NCBI RefSeq assembly: GCF_037038585.1 | Contig: NW_027288510.1 | Location: 2,237,001-2,301,000 of the forward strand | Reading direction: 5' to 3' | DNA: 64,000 bases | Source: Patagioenas fasciata | Lineage: Eukaryota; Chordata; Aves; Columbiformes; Columbidae | Shown here: positions 34,201-45,539 of the stretch, piece by piece | Position numbering within the stretch: position 1 is the stretch's first letter | Layout of the letters: the number at the start of each line of letters is the position of its first letter | Notes under the pieces: generated by a model | What the model was told of the DNA's origin: nothing | Seen by the model: the letters and a program-made list of their open reading frames with translations, nothing else | The model's database searches: none | Position numbers and translations under genes: made by a program

Positions 34201-36676
34201 TGCCCAGAACGTGCACCCTAAACTGTGCACCCCAAAATCCTAAACCCCTTAACCCTGCACCCCCAAATCCTCCAGACCCATGTGCCGAACCCAGCACCCC
34301 AAAATCTGCCCCCCAAAACCTACATCCCCAAATCCTGCACCCCCAGGTCCTGAACAGCCAAAATCTGCACCCCCAATTCTGCCTCCCCAAGACCTGCACC
34401 CCCAATTCTGCCTCCACAAGACCTTCACCCCCAGTCCCTGCTCCACTAAATCCTACACCCCAAACCCTGCACCCCCAACCTCCTGTACCCCAAATCCTGC
34501 CCACACAAGTTGCACCCCAAAACCCTGCTACCCCAAATCTTGTACCCCCAGATCCTTCCCCCAACACCCTGCAATCCCAAACCCTGCACCCCCAATTCTG
34601 GCGCTAAACCCTGCACCCCCAGAACGCTGCACCACTGAACCTTGCACCCCAAAACCCTGCTCCCCCAATCCTCCCCCCCAAAACTCTGCACCCCAAAACC
34701 CTATACCCAAAACCCTGCACCCCACAAGTTGCACCCCATATCCCTGCACCCCCAAATCCCTGCACCCCCAATTCTTCCAACCCCCAAGTCCTGCACCCCT
34801 AGGTGCTGAACACCTGAACCCCTCACCCCAGACCCCTCACCCCAAAGCCCTGCACCCCCAAATCCTGCCTCTAAACGCTGAACTACAAGGTTCTGTACCC
34901 TAACAGCCTGCTCACCCAGATCCTGCACCCCAGAACCCTGCACCCCCATATTCTGATCCCTACAGCCTGCACCCCCAGCTCCTGCACCCCCAAAACCTGT
35001 ACCCCTAAATCCTGCACCCTTCAACCCTGCAGCCCACAACGCTGCACCCCCAACCTCTGCAGCCCCATTTCCTTAACGTGTGAAACCTGCGCCCCCAAGT
35101 CCTGCACCCCAAAACCTTACACCCGGAATCCTGCCCCCCAAACCATGCACCCCAAAATCAAGGCCCCTCAAACTTGCACTCAAAAGTCCGCACCACAAAA
35201 TCCTGCCCCTCCAGTTCCTAAAGACATGGAACCTGCACCCCCAAGGCCTCACCCTAAAGCCCTGCACCCCAAATCTGGCCCTACCAAACCCTTCAGCCCC
35301 GCACCCCACGATCCTCCTACCCTAAACCCCAAAAGCCTGCACCCATAAATCCTGGAGCCCCAGATCCTGCACCCGACACCCTGCACCCCAGAACTCTGCA
35401 CCTCCAGATCTAAACCCTTCAACCCTGCACCCCAAATCCTCCCCAAAACACTCCACCCCCAACGCCTACAGCCCTGAATCCTGCCCCACAAACCCTGCAC
35501 CCCCAGATCTGTCCCCGAAACTCTGTGCCCCAACAGCATGCACGCTCAAATCCTCCACCCCACATCCTGTCCCCCAAATCCCTCACCCCAAAACCCTGCA
35601 CCCCAATACCCCAGACCACCAAATCTTGCACCTCCAAATCCTGCCCCCTTTAGACCTGCACTTCAAACCCTGCACCCCCAAATCCTGCAACCAAACATTG
35701 TACCCCCAAATCCTTGACCTCCACATCCCGAATCTCCAAACGCAGCAACCCCAATACCCTACACCCCCAATCCCTGCAGCCCCAAATCATTGTCCTTCAA
35801 ATCCCACACCCAACGCTCGTACACCCCCAGATCTTCCACCCCCACACACTGCACCCCAAATCCTGCACCCCCAAATCCTCCAGCCCCACGTCCCAAACCC
35901 CCAAACCCTGCACCCCCAGTTCCTGAACATGCGAACCCTGCACCCCCAAACCCGAAGCCCGAAGTCCTGCACCCCCAAATCCTGTCCTACCCAACCCTTC
36001 ACCCCAAACCACTTCACCCCAAGATCCTGCTGCCCTAAACCCTGCACCCCAAAATCATCCCTCCCAACCCTGCCCCCCAAACCCTGTCCCCGTAAAGCCT
36101 GACCCCGAAACCCTGCTCCCCAAAACCCTGCTACCCCCAATCTTGCACCCCCCAACTCTGCACCCCCAGATCCTGCTGCTCCAAACCCTGCACCCCAAAT
36201 CCTCCAGCCCCACGTACCAATCTCCCAAACCCTGCACCCCAGAACCCTGCACCCAACAACCCCTTCACCCCCAAATCCTGCACCCCCAGCCCTACCCCCT
36301 AAACTTTCCACCCGCAAACCCTGCCCTACCAAGCCCTCCACCCCAAACCCCTGCACCCCAAGATCCTGCACCCTAAACCCTGCACCTCCATATCCTCCTT
36401 CCCCAAATCCTGCACCCCAAAACACTGCACTCCAAACCACTGCACCCCTAAACCCTGAACCCCCAAATCCTGGCCCCCAAACCCGGCACCCCAAACTCCT
36501 GCACCCAAAGATCCTACTGCCCTAAACCCTGAACCCCCAAATCCTGCACCCGTGGAACCTGCAACCCCAGACCCTGTAGCCCCAAATCAGGCCCCGCAAA
36601 ATCCTGCTCCCCCAGCCTTGCACCCCCAAATCCTGCACCACCTAATCCTCCAACCCCCTAACACAACCCCCTAACC
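31266..36676 (-). repeat. Family A minisatellite, inverted (C-rich strand on plus)
   Basis: Same 14-15-bp family as 27.35-30.47 kb, in reverse orientation (plus-strand core CCAAATCCTGCACCCC). Correspondence can be followed outward: 31266-31700 pairs with 30468-30040, about 33960-35070 pairs with 29610-28500, and 35600-35930 pairs with about 28290-27940. The arm is longer than its partner because of about 1.4 kb of extra repeat and an internal duplication. Its outer part, from about 35970, also pairs with 53.8-54.49 kb as the end of a second, larger palindrome. Confidence 0.9.
31636..33957. repeat. Internal direct duplication within inverted family A
   Basis: The block beginning GAATTCCCTCCCAAACCTTG near 31636 and running to about 32095 recurs at 33484-33957, with the same order of variants and small indels. 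About 1.4 kb of other family-A repeat lies between the copies. Both copies correspond to one region, about 30090-29610, in the opposite arm, so the duplication happened after or independently of the inversion. Confidence 0.7.
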
Positions 36677-39600
36677 CCTTGTCCCCAGGGCCCATTGTGA
36701 CACCATGGCGGACCCCCTTCTCACTGAGGACCCATTGTGACACCATGGGGTCCTCCCCTTGTCCTCAGGGCCCATTGTGACATCCTGGGGACTCCCCTTT
36801 GTCCCCAGGGCCCATTGTGGCACCATGGGGACCCCCTTTGTCCCCAGGGCCCATTGTGACAGGGTGGAGATCCCCCTTGTCCCCAGGCCTGTTGTGATGT
36901 CCCAGGACCCCCCATTGTCCCCAGGGCCCATTGTGACACCTTGGGGACCCCCCTTGTCACTGGGGACCCATTCTGACACCATGGGGACCACCCGTTGTCC
37001 TAAGGGCCCATTGTGACATCCTGGGGACTCCCTTGTCCCCAGGGCCCATAGTGAAGTCCCAGGACCCCCTTTGTCCCCAGGGCCCATTGTGACATCCTGG
37101 GGACCCCCTTGTCCCCAGGACCCATTGTGACATCTTGGGACCCCCCCCTTGTCCCCAGGGCCCATAGTGAAGTCCCAGGACCCCCTTTGTCCCCAGGGCC
37201 CATTGTGACATCCTGGGGACCCCCCTTGTCACTGGGGACCCATTGTAAGACTATGGGGACCTCCTCTTGTCCCCAGAGCCCATTGTGACATCCTGGGGAC
37301 CCCCTTTTTCCCCAGGACCCATTGTGGCACCATTGGGACCCCCTTTGTCACTGGGGCCCATTGTGACGTCCTGTGGACCCCCTTTGTCCCCAGGGCCCAT
37401 TGTGACGTCCCCGGATCTCCCATTGTCCCCAGAGCCCATTGTGACATCCTGGGGACCCCCATTGTCCACAGGGCCCATTGTGACATTCAGGGGACAGCCT
37501 TTGTCCCTAGGGCCCATTGTGACACAGTCGGGACCCCCGTTGTCCCCAGGGGGCCCATTGTGACATCCCAGGACCCCGCATTGTCCCCAGGGCCCATTGT
37601 GACATACTGGGGACTCCCCTTTGTCCCCAGAGCCCATTGTGACACCCTGGGAACCCCCTTTGTCCCCAGGGCTCATTGTGGCATCTAAGGACCCCCCAAT
37701 TGTGCCCAGGGTTCATTGTAACATATCAGGACGCCCCATTGTCCCCAGGGCCCATTGTGACGTCCCAGGACCCCCCTTGTCCCCAGGGCCCATTGTGTCA
37801 TCCTGGGGACCTCCTTTGTCCCCAGAGCCCATTGTGACATCCTGGGGAACCCTTTGTCCCCAGGGTCCATTCTGAAATCCTGGGGACCCCTCTTTGTCCC
37901 CACGGCCCACTGTGAGATCCTGGGGACCCCCTTGTCCCCAGGGCCCATTTTGAAACCGTGGGTATCCCCCTAGTCCCCAGGGCCCACTGTGACATCCTGA
38001 GGACCCCCTTTGTCCCCAGGGCCTATTGTGACACCGTGGGGACCCCCTTTGTCCCCAGGGCCCATTGTGACAACCTGGGGACCCCCTTTGTCCCCAGGAC
38101 CCATTGTGACATCCCAGGACCCCCTTTGTCCCCAGCCCCATTGTGACATCCAAGGGACCCCCCTTTGTCCCTAGGGCTCATTGTGACATTCCAGGACCCC
38201 CCATTGTCCCCAGAGCCCATTGTAACATCCAGGGCACCATCCTTGATCCGCAGGGCCCATTGTGACGTCCCAGGACCCCTCTTTGTCCCCAGGGCCCATT
38301 GTGACATCCCAGGACTCCACTTTATACTGAAGGCCCATTGTGACATCCTGGGGACCCCCTTTGCCCCAGGGCCCATTGTGACGTCCCCGGACCCCCCATT
38401 GTCCCCAGGGCCCATTGTGACACCGTCGGGACCCCTGTTGTCCCCAGAGCCCATTGTGACATCCTGGGTACCCCTTTTATCCCCGGGGCCCATTGTGACA
38501 TCCTGGGGACTCCCCTTGTCACTGGTGACCCATTGTGACACCATGGGGACCACCCCTTTCTCCCCAGTGCCCATTGTGACATCCTGGGGACCCCTTTGTC
38601 CCCAGAGCCCATTGTGACATCCTGGTGAGCCCCCTTTGTCCCCAGGGCCCATTGTGACATCCCAGGACCCCCTTTGTCACCAGGGCCCATTGTGACGTCC
38701 CAGGACCCCTCTTTGTCCCCAGGGCCCATTGTGACATCCCCGGACCCCCCATTGTCCCCAGAGCCCATTGTGACATCCTTGGGACCCCCATTGTCCCCAG
38801 GGCCCATTGTGACATTCAGGGGACAGCCTTTTTCCCAAGGGCCCATTGTGACACCATTGGGACCCCCGTTGTCCCCAGGGCCAATTGTGACACCATGGGG
38901 ACCCTCCTCGTCACTGCGGACCCATTGTGACACCATGGGGACCTGCCCTTGTCCTCAGGGCCCATTGTGACATCCTGGGGACCCTCTTGTCCCCAGGGCC
39001 CATAGTTGCACCCTGGGGACCCCCTCTTTATTCCCAGTGCCCATTGTGACATCCCAGGACCCCCCTATGTCCCCAGGGCCCATTGTGACACCATGGGGAC
39101 ACCCCTTTGACTCCAGGGCCCATTGTCACATCCCAGGACCCCCCAATTGTCCCCAGGGCCCATTGTGACATCCTGGGGACCCGCCCTTGTCCGCAGGGCC
39201 CATTGTGAAGTCCCAGGACCCCCTTTGTCCCCAGGGCCCATTGTGACATCCTGGGGACCCCCCTTGTCACTGGGGACCCATTGTATACACCATGGGGACC
39301 CCTCTTTGTCCCCAGGGCCCATTGTGACATCCTGGGGACACCCGTTTGTCCCCAGGGCTCATTGTGACATCCCAGGACCTCCCATTGTCCCCAGGGCCCA
39401 TTGTGACATCATGGGGACCGCCTTGTCCCTCTGGCCCGTTGTGGCACCGTGGGGACCTCCTTTGTCCCCAGGGCCCGTTGTGACACCATGGGGACCCCTT
39501 TTGTCACTGTGGCCCAATGTGACATCCCAGGACCCCACTTTGTACCCAAGGCCCATTGTGACACCGTGGGGACCCCCCTTGTCCCCAGAGCCCATTGTGA

Positions 39601-42600
39601 CATCCTGGGGACCCCCCTTGTCTCCAGGGCCCACCGTGGCACCGTGGGGACCACCCTTGTCACTGGGACCCATTGTAACACTATGGGGACCCCCCCTTGT
39701 CCCCAGAGCCCATTGTGACATCCTGGGGACCCCCTTGTTCCCCAGGGCCCACTGTGATGTCCCAGGACCCCCCCTTGTCCCCAGAGCCCATTGTGACATC
39801 CTGGGGACGCCCTTTTTCCCCAGGACCCATTGTGGCACCATTGGGACCCCCTTTGTCACTGGGGCCCATTGTGACTTCCCAGGACCTCACTTTGTCCCCA
39901 GGGCCCATTCTGACTTCCGGGGGACCCCCTTTGTCACCAGGGCCCATTGTGACGTCCCAGGACCCCCCTTTGTCCCCAGGGCCCATTTTGACGTCCCCGG
40001 ACCTCCCATTGTCCCCAGAGCCCATTGTGACATCCTGGGGACCCCCTTTGTCCCCAGGGCCCATTGTGACATTCAGGGGACAGGCTTTGTCCCAAGGGCC
40101 CATTGTGACACCGTTGGAATCCCCGTTGTCCCCAGAGCCCATTGTGACATCCTGGGAACCCCCTTTGTGCCCAGGGCCCATTGTGACATTTCAGGACCCC
40201 ACTTTGTCCCCAGGGCCCATTGTGACATCCTGGAGACGCCCTTTGTCCCCAGAGCCCGTTGTGACATCTAAGGACCCCCCAATTGTGCCCAGGGCTCATT
40301 GTGACATCCCAGGACCCCCCATTGTCCCCAGGGCCAATTGTGACGTCCCAGGCCCCCCCTTTGTCCCCAGGGTCCATTTTGAGATCCTGGGGACCCCCTT
40401 GTCTCCAGGGCCCATTGTGACATCCTGGGGACCCCGTTTGTCACTAGGGTCCATTGTGGCACCATGGGGATGCCCTTTGTCCCCAGGACCCATTGTGACA
40501 TCCTGGGCACCCCCTTTGTCCCCAGGGCCTATTGTGACAGGGTGGGGACTCCCTTTGTCCCTAGGGCCCATTGTGACATCCTGGGGACCTCGTTTGTCCC
40601 CAGGGTCCATTGTGGCACCATGGGGACCCCCTTTGTCCCCAGGGCCCATTGTGACATCACAGGACCCCCTTTGTCCCCAGGACCCATTGTGACATCCTGG
40701 GCACCCCCTGTGTCCCCAGGGCCTATTGTGACAGTGTGGGGACTCCCTTTGTCCCCAAGGCCCATTGTGAAATCCTGGGGACCCCCTTTGTCCCCAGGGC
40801 CCATTGTGACATCTCAGGACCCCCCAATTGTTTCCAGGGCTTATTGTGACATCCTGGGGACCCCCCTTTGTCCCCAGGGCCCATTGTGACATTCAGGGGA
40901 CCCCTCTTTGTCCCCAGGGCCTATTGTGACATCCTGGGGACCCCACTTTGTTCCCAGGACCCATTGTGATGTCCACAATGGCCCCGTTGTCCCAAGGGGT
41001 CATTGTGACATCCTGGGGACCTCCTTTGTCCCCAGGGCCCATTGTGACGTCCCAGGACCCTCCATTTTTCCAAGAGCCCATTGTGACATCTTGGCGACCC
41101 CGCTTTTTCCTCAGGGCCCATTGTGGCACCATGGGGAGCCCCTCTGTCTCCAGGGCCCATTGTGACATTTAGGGGACTCATCTTTGTCCCCAGGGCCCAT
41201 TGTGACATCCCAGGATCCCCCAATTGTCCCCAGGGCCCATTGTGACATCCTGGGGACCCCCCTTTGTCCCCAGGGCCCATTGTGACACCGTGGGTACCCT
41301 GCTTGTCCCCAGGGCTCATTGTGGCATCCTGGGGACCCCCCGTTGTCCCAGGTCCCATTGTGATATCCCAGGACCCCCCTTTGTTCCCAGGGCCCATTGT
41401 GACTTCCTGGGGACCCCCTTTGTCCCCAGGGCCCATTTTGGCACCATAGGGACGCCCTTTGTCACTGGGGCCCATTGTGACACCCCAGGACACCCCTTGT
41501 CTCCAGGGCCCATTGTGATATTCAGGGAACTGCTATTTGTCCCCAGGGTCCATTGTGACATCCCAGGACACCCCCTTGTCCCCAGGGCCCTTTGTGACAT
41601 TCAGGGGACCCCTCTTTGTCCCTAGGGCCCGTTGTTGCATCCTGGGGTCCCCCCTTGTCCCCAGGGCCCATTTTGACATTCAGGAGAGCCCTCTTTGTCC
41701 CCAGGGCCTGTTGTGACATCCTGGGGACCCCCTTTGTCACTGGGGCCCATTGTGGCATCCCAGGACCCCCCTTTGTCTGCTGGTCCCAATGTGACATTCA
41801 GGGGACCCCACTTTGTCCCCAGGGCCCACTGTGACGTCCTAGGACCTCCCTTTGTCCCCAGGGCCCATTGTGACACCGTGGGGACCCCCTGTTTTCCCCA
41901 GGGCCCATTGTGACATCTGGTGGACCCCCTTGTCCCCAGGGCCCATCGTGGAACCGTGGGGACCCTCTTTGTCACTAGGGCCCATTGTGACACCATGGGG
42001 ACCACCCCTTTCTCCCCAGTGCCCATTGTGACATCCTGGGGACCCCACTTGTCCCCAGAGCCCATTATCACATCCTTGGGACCCCTGTGTCCCCAGGGCC
42101 CATTGTGACGTCCCAGGACCCCCCATTGTCCCCAGGGTGCATTGTGACACCGTGGGGACCCCCTTTGTCCCCAGAGCCCATTGTGACATCCTGGGGAGCC
42201 CCCTTTGTCCCCAGGGCCCATTGTGACATTTCTGGACCCCCCACTGTCTCCAGGGCCCATTGTGAACATCCTGGGGACCCCTCTTTGTCCCCAGGGCCCA
42301 TTGTGACATCCTGGGCTGCCCCGTATGTCACCAGGGCCCATTTTGACACCGTGGGCACCCCCTGTTGTCCTCAGGGCCCATTGTGACATCCCAGGACCCC
42401 CAATTGTCCCCAGGGCCCATTGTGACACCATGGGGAACCCTCTTGTCACTGGGGACGCATTGTGACACAATGGGGACCCCACCTTTGTCTCAAGTGCCCA
42501 TTGTGACATCCTGGGGACCCCCTTTATCCCCAGGACCCATTGTGACGTCCCAGGACCCCGTTTGTCCCCAGGGCCCATTGTGACATCCCAGGGCCCCACT

Positions 42601-42760
42601 TTGTCCCCAGGGCCCATTGTTACAGGGTGGGACCCCCCTTGTCCCCAGGGCCCATTGTGACATCCTGGTGACTCCCTTTGTCCCCAGGGCCCATTGTGGC
42701 ACCATGGGGACCCTCTTTGTCACTGGGGCCCATTGTGACATCCCAGGACCCCACTTTGTC
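36677..42760 (+). repeat. Family B minisatellite, 40-bp unit (left arm)
   Basis: Tandem 40-bp units with two key parts: TTGTCCCCAGGGCCCATTGT followed by GACATCCTGGGGACCCC. A common variant replaces the second part with GACGTCCCAGGACCCC. By length there are about 150 units. Every unit carries CCCATTGTGAC, and some carry TGACGTC. Open frames in several phases translate to a 13-residue-periodic low-complexity string and are repeat artefacts. The array is the left arm counterpart of 46929-53797. Confidence 0.92.
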
Positions 42761-43035
42761 TTAGAAGGTCACTGATCGGACTACTGGTACATCCTGACTC
42801 TGCTTTCTCAATAAACATTGAAGAACACCTGGGGTTTGTTTGCTCCAAGGGAAAACTTCCCTGCCACGGTTCCTGGTTCCCGGTCCTGTTTCCCGGTCCG
42901 GTTTGGCTTCGCTATCAGAACAGCTGCTGCCTCCACAGCCGCGCTCAAAGTCCCCGTTGTGACACCGGGATGGCGGGAGAAGGGGGGTGGCGGGGGCGGC
43001 AGCGGCGGCGATTGGGGGGGGCAGTCGGGGCTGGG
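42761..43035 (+). other. Element C, single-copy head with a poly(A)-signal-like site
   Basis: Non-tandem sequence starting TTAGAAGGTCACTGATCGG, directly after family B. It holds AATAAA at 42810-42815, then a T/G-rich stretch (GGGGTTTGTTTGCTCC), and then GC-rich sequence running into the 68-bp repeats. The order is what a gene 3' end or the R-U5 part of an LTR would show, but I recognise no family. An inverted copy lies at about 46720-46928, with its signal at 46874-46879. Confidence 0.5.
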
Positions 43036-43716
43036 CGGACAAGCGGCGGCTGCTGCGGCTCCTCAGGCAGCGACAGCAGCAGCGATCGGGGGGACGTGGG
43101 GGGGCGGACAAGCGGCGGCTGCTGCGGCTCCTCAGGCAGCGACAGCAGCAGCGATCGGGGGGACGTGGGGGGCGGACAAGCGGCGGCTGCTGCGGCTCCT
43201 CAGGCAGCGACAGCAGCAGCGATCGGGGGGACGTGGGGGGCGGACAAGCGGCGGCTGCTGCGGCTCCTCAGGCAGCGACAGCAGCAGCGATCGGGGGGAC
43301 GTGGGGGGCGGACAAGCGGCGGCTGCTGCGGCTCCTCAGGCAGCGACAGCAGCAGCGATCGGGGGGACGTGGGGGGCGGACAAGCGGCGGCTGCTGCGGC
43401 TCCTCAGGCAGCGACAGCAGCAGCGATCGGGGGGACGTGGGGGGCGGACAAGCGGCGGCTGCTGCGGCTCCTCAGGCAGCGACAGCAGCAGCGATCGGGG
43501 GAACGTGGGGGGCGGACAAGCGGCGGCTGCTGCGGCTCCTCAGGCAGCGACAGCAGCAGCGATCGGGGGGACGTGGGGGGCGGACAAGCGGCGGCTCCTG
43601 CGGCTCCTCAGGCAGCGACAGCAGCAGCGATCGGGGGGACGTGGGGGGCGGACAAGCGGCGGCTCCTCCGGCCGCGGCCAGGACGTGGCTTCGCCGGCAC
43701 CGGGGCCCGAGACCGC
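43036..43716 (+). repeat. 68-bp GC-rich tandem repeat of element C, ten unit starts
   Basis: Units start with CGGACAAGCGGCGGCTGCTG at 43036, 43105, 43173, 43241, 43309, 43377, 43445, 43513, 43581 and 43649. The spacing is 69 bp for the first gap and 68 bp for the others. Each unit continues with a CAGCAGCAG run, GATCGGGGGGACGTGGG and GGG. Since 68 is not a multiple of 3, all three plus frames are open through it (42818-43972, 42970-44055 and 42987-43838), giving Gly/Ser/Arg/Ala-rich strings that I treat as non-genic. The units at 43581 and 43649 have CTCCTG or CTCCTC in place of CTGCTG. Confidence 0.93.
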
Positions 43717-43920
43717 GCGCGGTGGGGCTGCGGGGCGGCTGTGGGGCCGGGGGTCTCCGGGGGTCCCGCAGCGGCCGCTGTGGGGCGGGATGGGGCGGCT
43801 GTGGAATTACCTGTGGGGCACTCATGGGGCTGCTGTAGGGGTCTTAAGAGGCATGTCTGGAGCACTTACGGGGCGACTATGGGGCAGGTGCTGGGCTGCT
43901 ACAGCGGGACCTGTGGGGCA
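43717..43920 (+). other. Element C, tail next to the central loop
   Basis: Non-tandem GC-rich sequence rich in TGTGGGGC motifs, containing ATTACCTGTGGGGCACTCAT and CTTAAGAGGCATGTCTGGAG. It is the inner end of the left palindrome arm: the last clearly shared bases are at 43920, which pair with 46175. No coding sequence is recognised. Confidence 0.7.
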
Positions 43921-44479
43921 CCCAGGTATGTGCACCCAGCACCGCGTGCACGCACACGCAGCTACACACTGATGTGTAAGCAAACACGTGGCCACACACA
44001 CGCACACTTCCACAAGCGTGCCCAGTCCCATCTATTGACAGAAAGACGTACGTGAAATGTACTGACATGCTTGAGGGTAAACACGTGCGTGGATGTTTGG
44101 CACACTGCACACACGCACACGTCTGAACGATAATGCTCCAGTTTTAGCATAAATGGAGCTGACATCAAGGCACTCACATGTGGACAGACCAACGTTTATA
44201 GGCACTAAGGCTTTCGCGCACAGGTTCGTCCAAGAACAGGCACATACCTGCAGGCACCCTCCGAATGTGTGTTCTGTGCATTCTCTTAAGGGACGCTAGA
44301 TGGCAGCAAAGACCATGAAATTATTAACCTCAGTCTAACCCTAGGTTTATGACATTTTTTCTTACTATAGATGCGTTTGATGCTAAAAATTCCCCCAAAT
44401 TGTAATGAATATGCGATAATTGTGTGAATACAAGCATCGCAAGAGCATCCAGTTTTTGGAGCACTTATGGAACATGATA
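43921..44479. other. Central loop, left part: non-array sequence, CA-rich
   Basis: This part has CACACGCAC-type purine/pyrimidine alternation at about 43945-44015 and ordinary AT/GC-mixed sequence after 44120. I see no exon, RNA gene or transposon that I can name. A CTCF-like core sits at 44294-44307 and is listed separately. Confidence 0.6.
44294..44307 (+). promoter_or_regulatory. CTCF-like motif
   Basis: CGCTAGATGGCAGC fits the AGRNGGCRS core of the vertebrate CTCF site, with a weaker match upstream of the core. A single motif match can occur by chance. Its position inside the palindrome loop is the only reason to list it. Confidence 0.3.
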
Positions 44480-44690
44480 AAGCCAGGCAGAGCCTGACAA
44501 AGCGCGACAGAGCCCAACAGGGCTTGACAGAGCCTGATAGAACTCAACAGGGGCCGACAAATCCCGACAGCGCCTGACAGCGAACAGTGGAGTCTGGCAG
44601 GGCCTGACAGAGGCTGTCACAGCACGACAGAGCCAGAGGAGCCTGACAGAGCCCAGCAAACCCGACAGGAATAGACAAGGCCTGGGTGCA
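44480..44690 (-). repeat. Decayed inverted relic of Sat-10/20
   Basis: The stretch is made of modules such as GACAGAGCCC, GACAGGGCTT and CCTGACAGAG, which are the complement of the CCTGTCGGGC-type modules at 1-27.3 kb. It keeps the roughly 10-bp spacing, but most CpGs are gone and the units are far more diverged. It is about 200 bp long and isolated, some 17 kb from the main array. Confidence 0.75.
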
Positions 44691-45530
44691 CAGACCTGGG
44701 TGCGTGTGGAAAGGTTTCTGCCTGTTTTCCAGTGAGGAATGGTGTGTGTGCACGTGGACAAACAGAAGGCGAAGCAGCTCGGTTCCAACACTGAAGAAGG
44801 CTGTACAGTCACGTAGACACGGGGGCTGCTCCGCTCCTGCTCTCTTGCTCTCTTGCAGGACACAGAGGCCTCAGAGCCCTGTTCAGTTCAGTTCAGTTCC
44901 ATACAATGTTCACTGACTGCAAGAAAATCCCTCAAATCCCCCACAATGTGGGGCTCAAAAGGGAGTCCCCCTGAAAAGAGGGGGTCACAGTCCAAAAATG
45001 CCTGAAAATTCCTGGGGGAGGATAAAACTTATTAAACCCTGTAAATATGAGCGTGAGAATTTCAAACAGAGAGAAGTCTGTCGTTTGTATTTATATATTG
45101 CAGAATGGTATTCATGTAGATATAAAATGATTTTAAAATAAAACCCCTTTTCTACTCTGTTATATAAAGGATTTTAGAATGTAAAAAATTTCTGTTGATG
45201 GTTTTAAGAATACAAACATCTTCTCTATTTGTAGATTAAAAAGTGAAGGACTTGAAAAAGAAAAAAAAATCTAGATAGGAACTTAAAATAGAAAAAAGTG
45301 TGAGTAGGCAGAGCTATGTATAATTACTACGTGTTACATAGTCTAAATAGGTAATAAATATCATCTATATATATCCACTCACACCCGTATACATACCTTT
45401 AATTTATTAATAAATGTAAATCGATATCCCAGTCTAAATATATATAATTGTAAATATGTCAAAATCTGTAAATTTGAAAAGATACCTGAGTGTTAAAATG
45501 GAAGTTTAAATGTATTTAAGTGTAAATAGA
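44691..45530. other. Central loop, AT-rich middle part
   Basis: Non-repetitive sequence becoming strongly AT-rich from about 45000 to 45530, with TATATATA-type runs near 45365-45450. A tract of CTCTTGCTCTCTTGCAG near 44845-44860 resembles a splice acceptor, and a small GTTCA direct repeat follows near 44880-44898. No gene or known element is recognised. Confidence 0.6.
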
Positions 45531-45539
45531 CACTGGATC

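Noticed and set aside
27350..36676. Many 60-300-codon frames in family A (Gly/Val/Gln- or Pro/Thr-rich)
   Set aside because: They are translations of the 14-15-bp repeat and its complement, and their sequence follows the repeat rather than any protein family.
36640..36680. Interstitial telomere repeat (CCCCTAACACAACCCCCTAACCCC-like sequence near the A/B junction)
   Set aside because: Only two or three imperfect CCCTAA-like words occur, with no tandem TTAGGG run. They fit ordinary family-A variation.
36677..42760. Repeated splice-acceptor-like TTGTCCCCAG in every B unit
   Set aside because: The motif is fixed by the repeat unit. There is no branch point or exon context to single out any copy.
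42818..44055. Gly/Ala/Ser/Arg-rich frames of 280-380 codons
   Set aside because: They come from the 68-bp repeat, which leaves all three frames open. The product changes with frame and has no recognisable domain.
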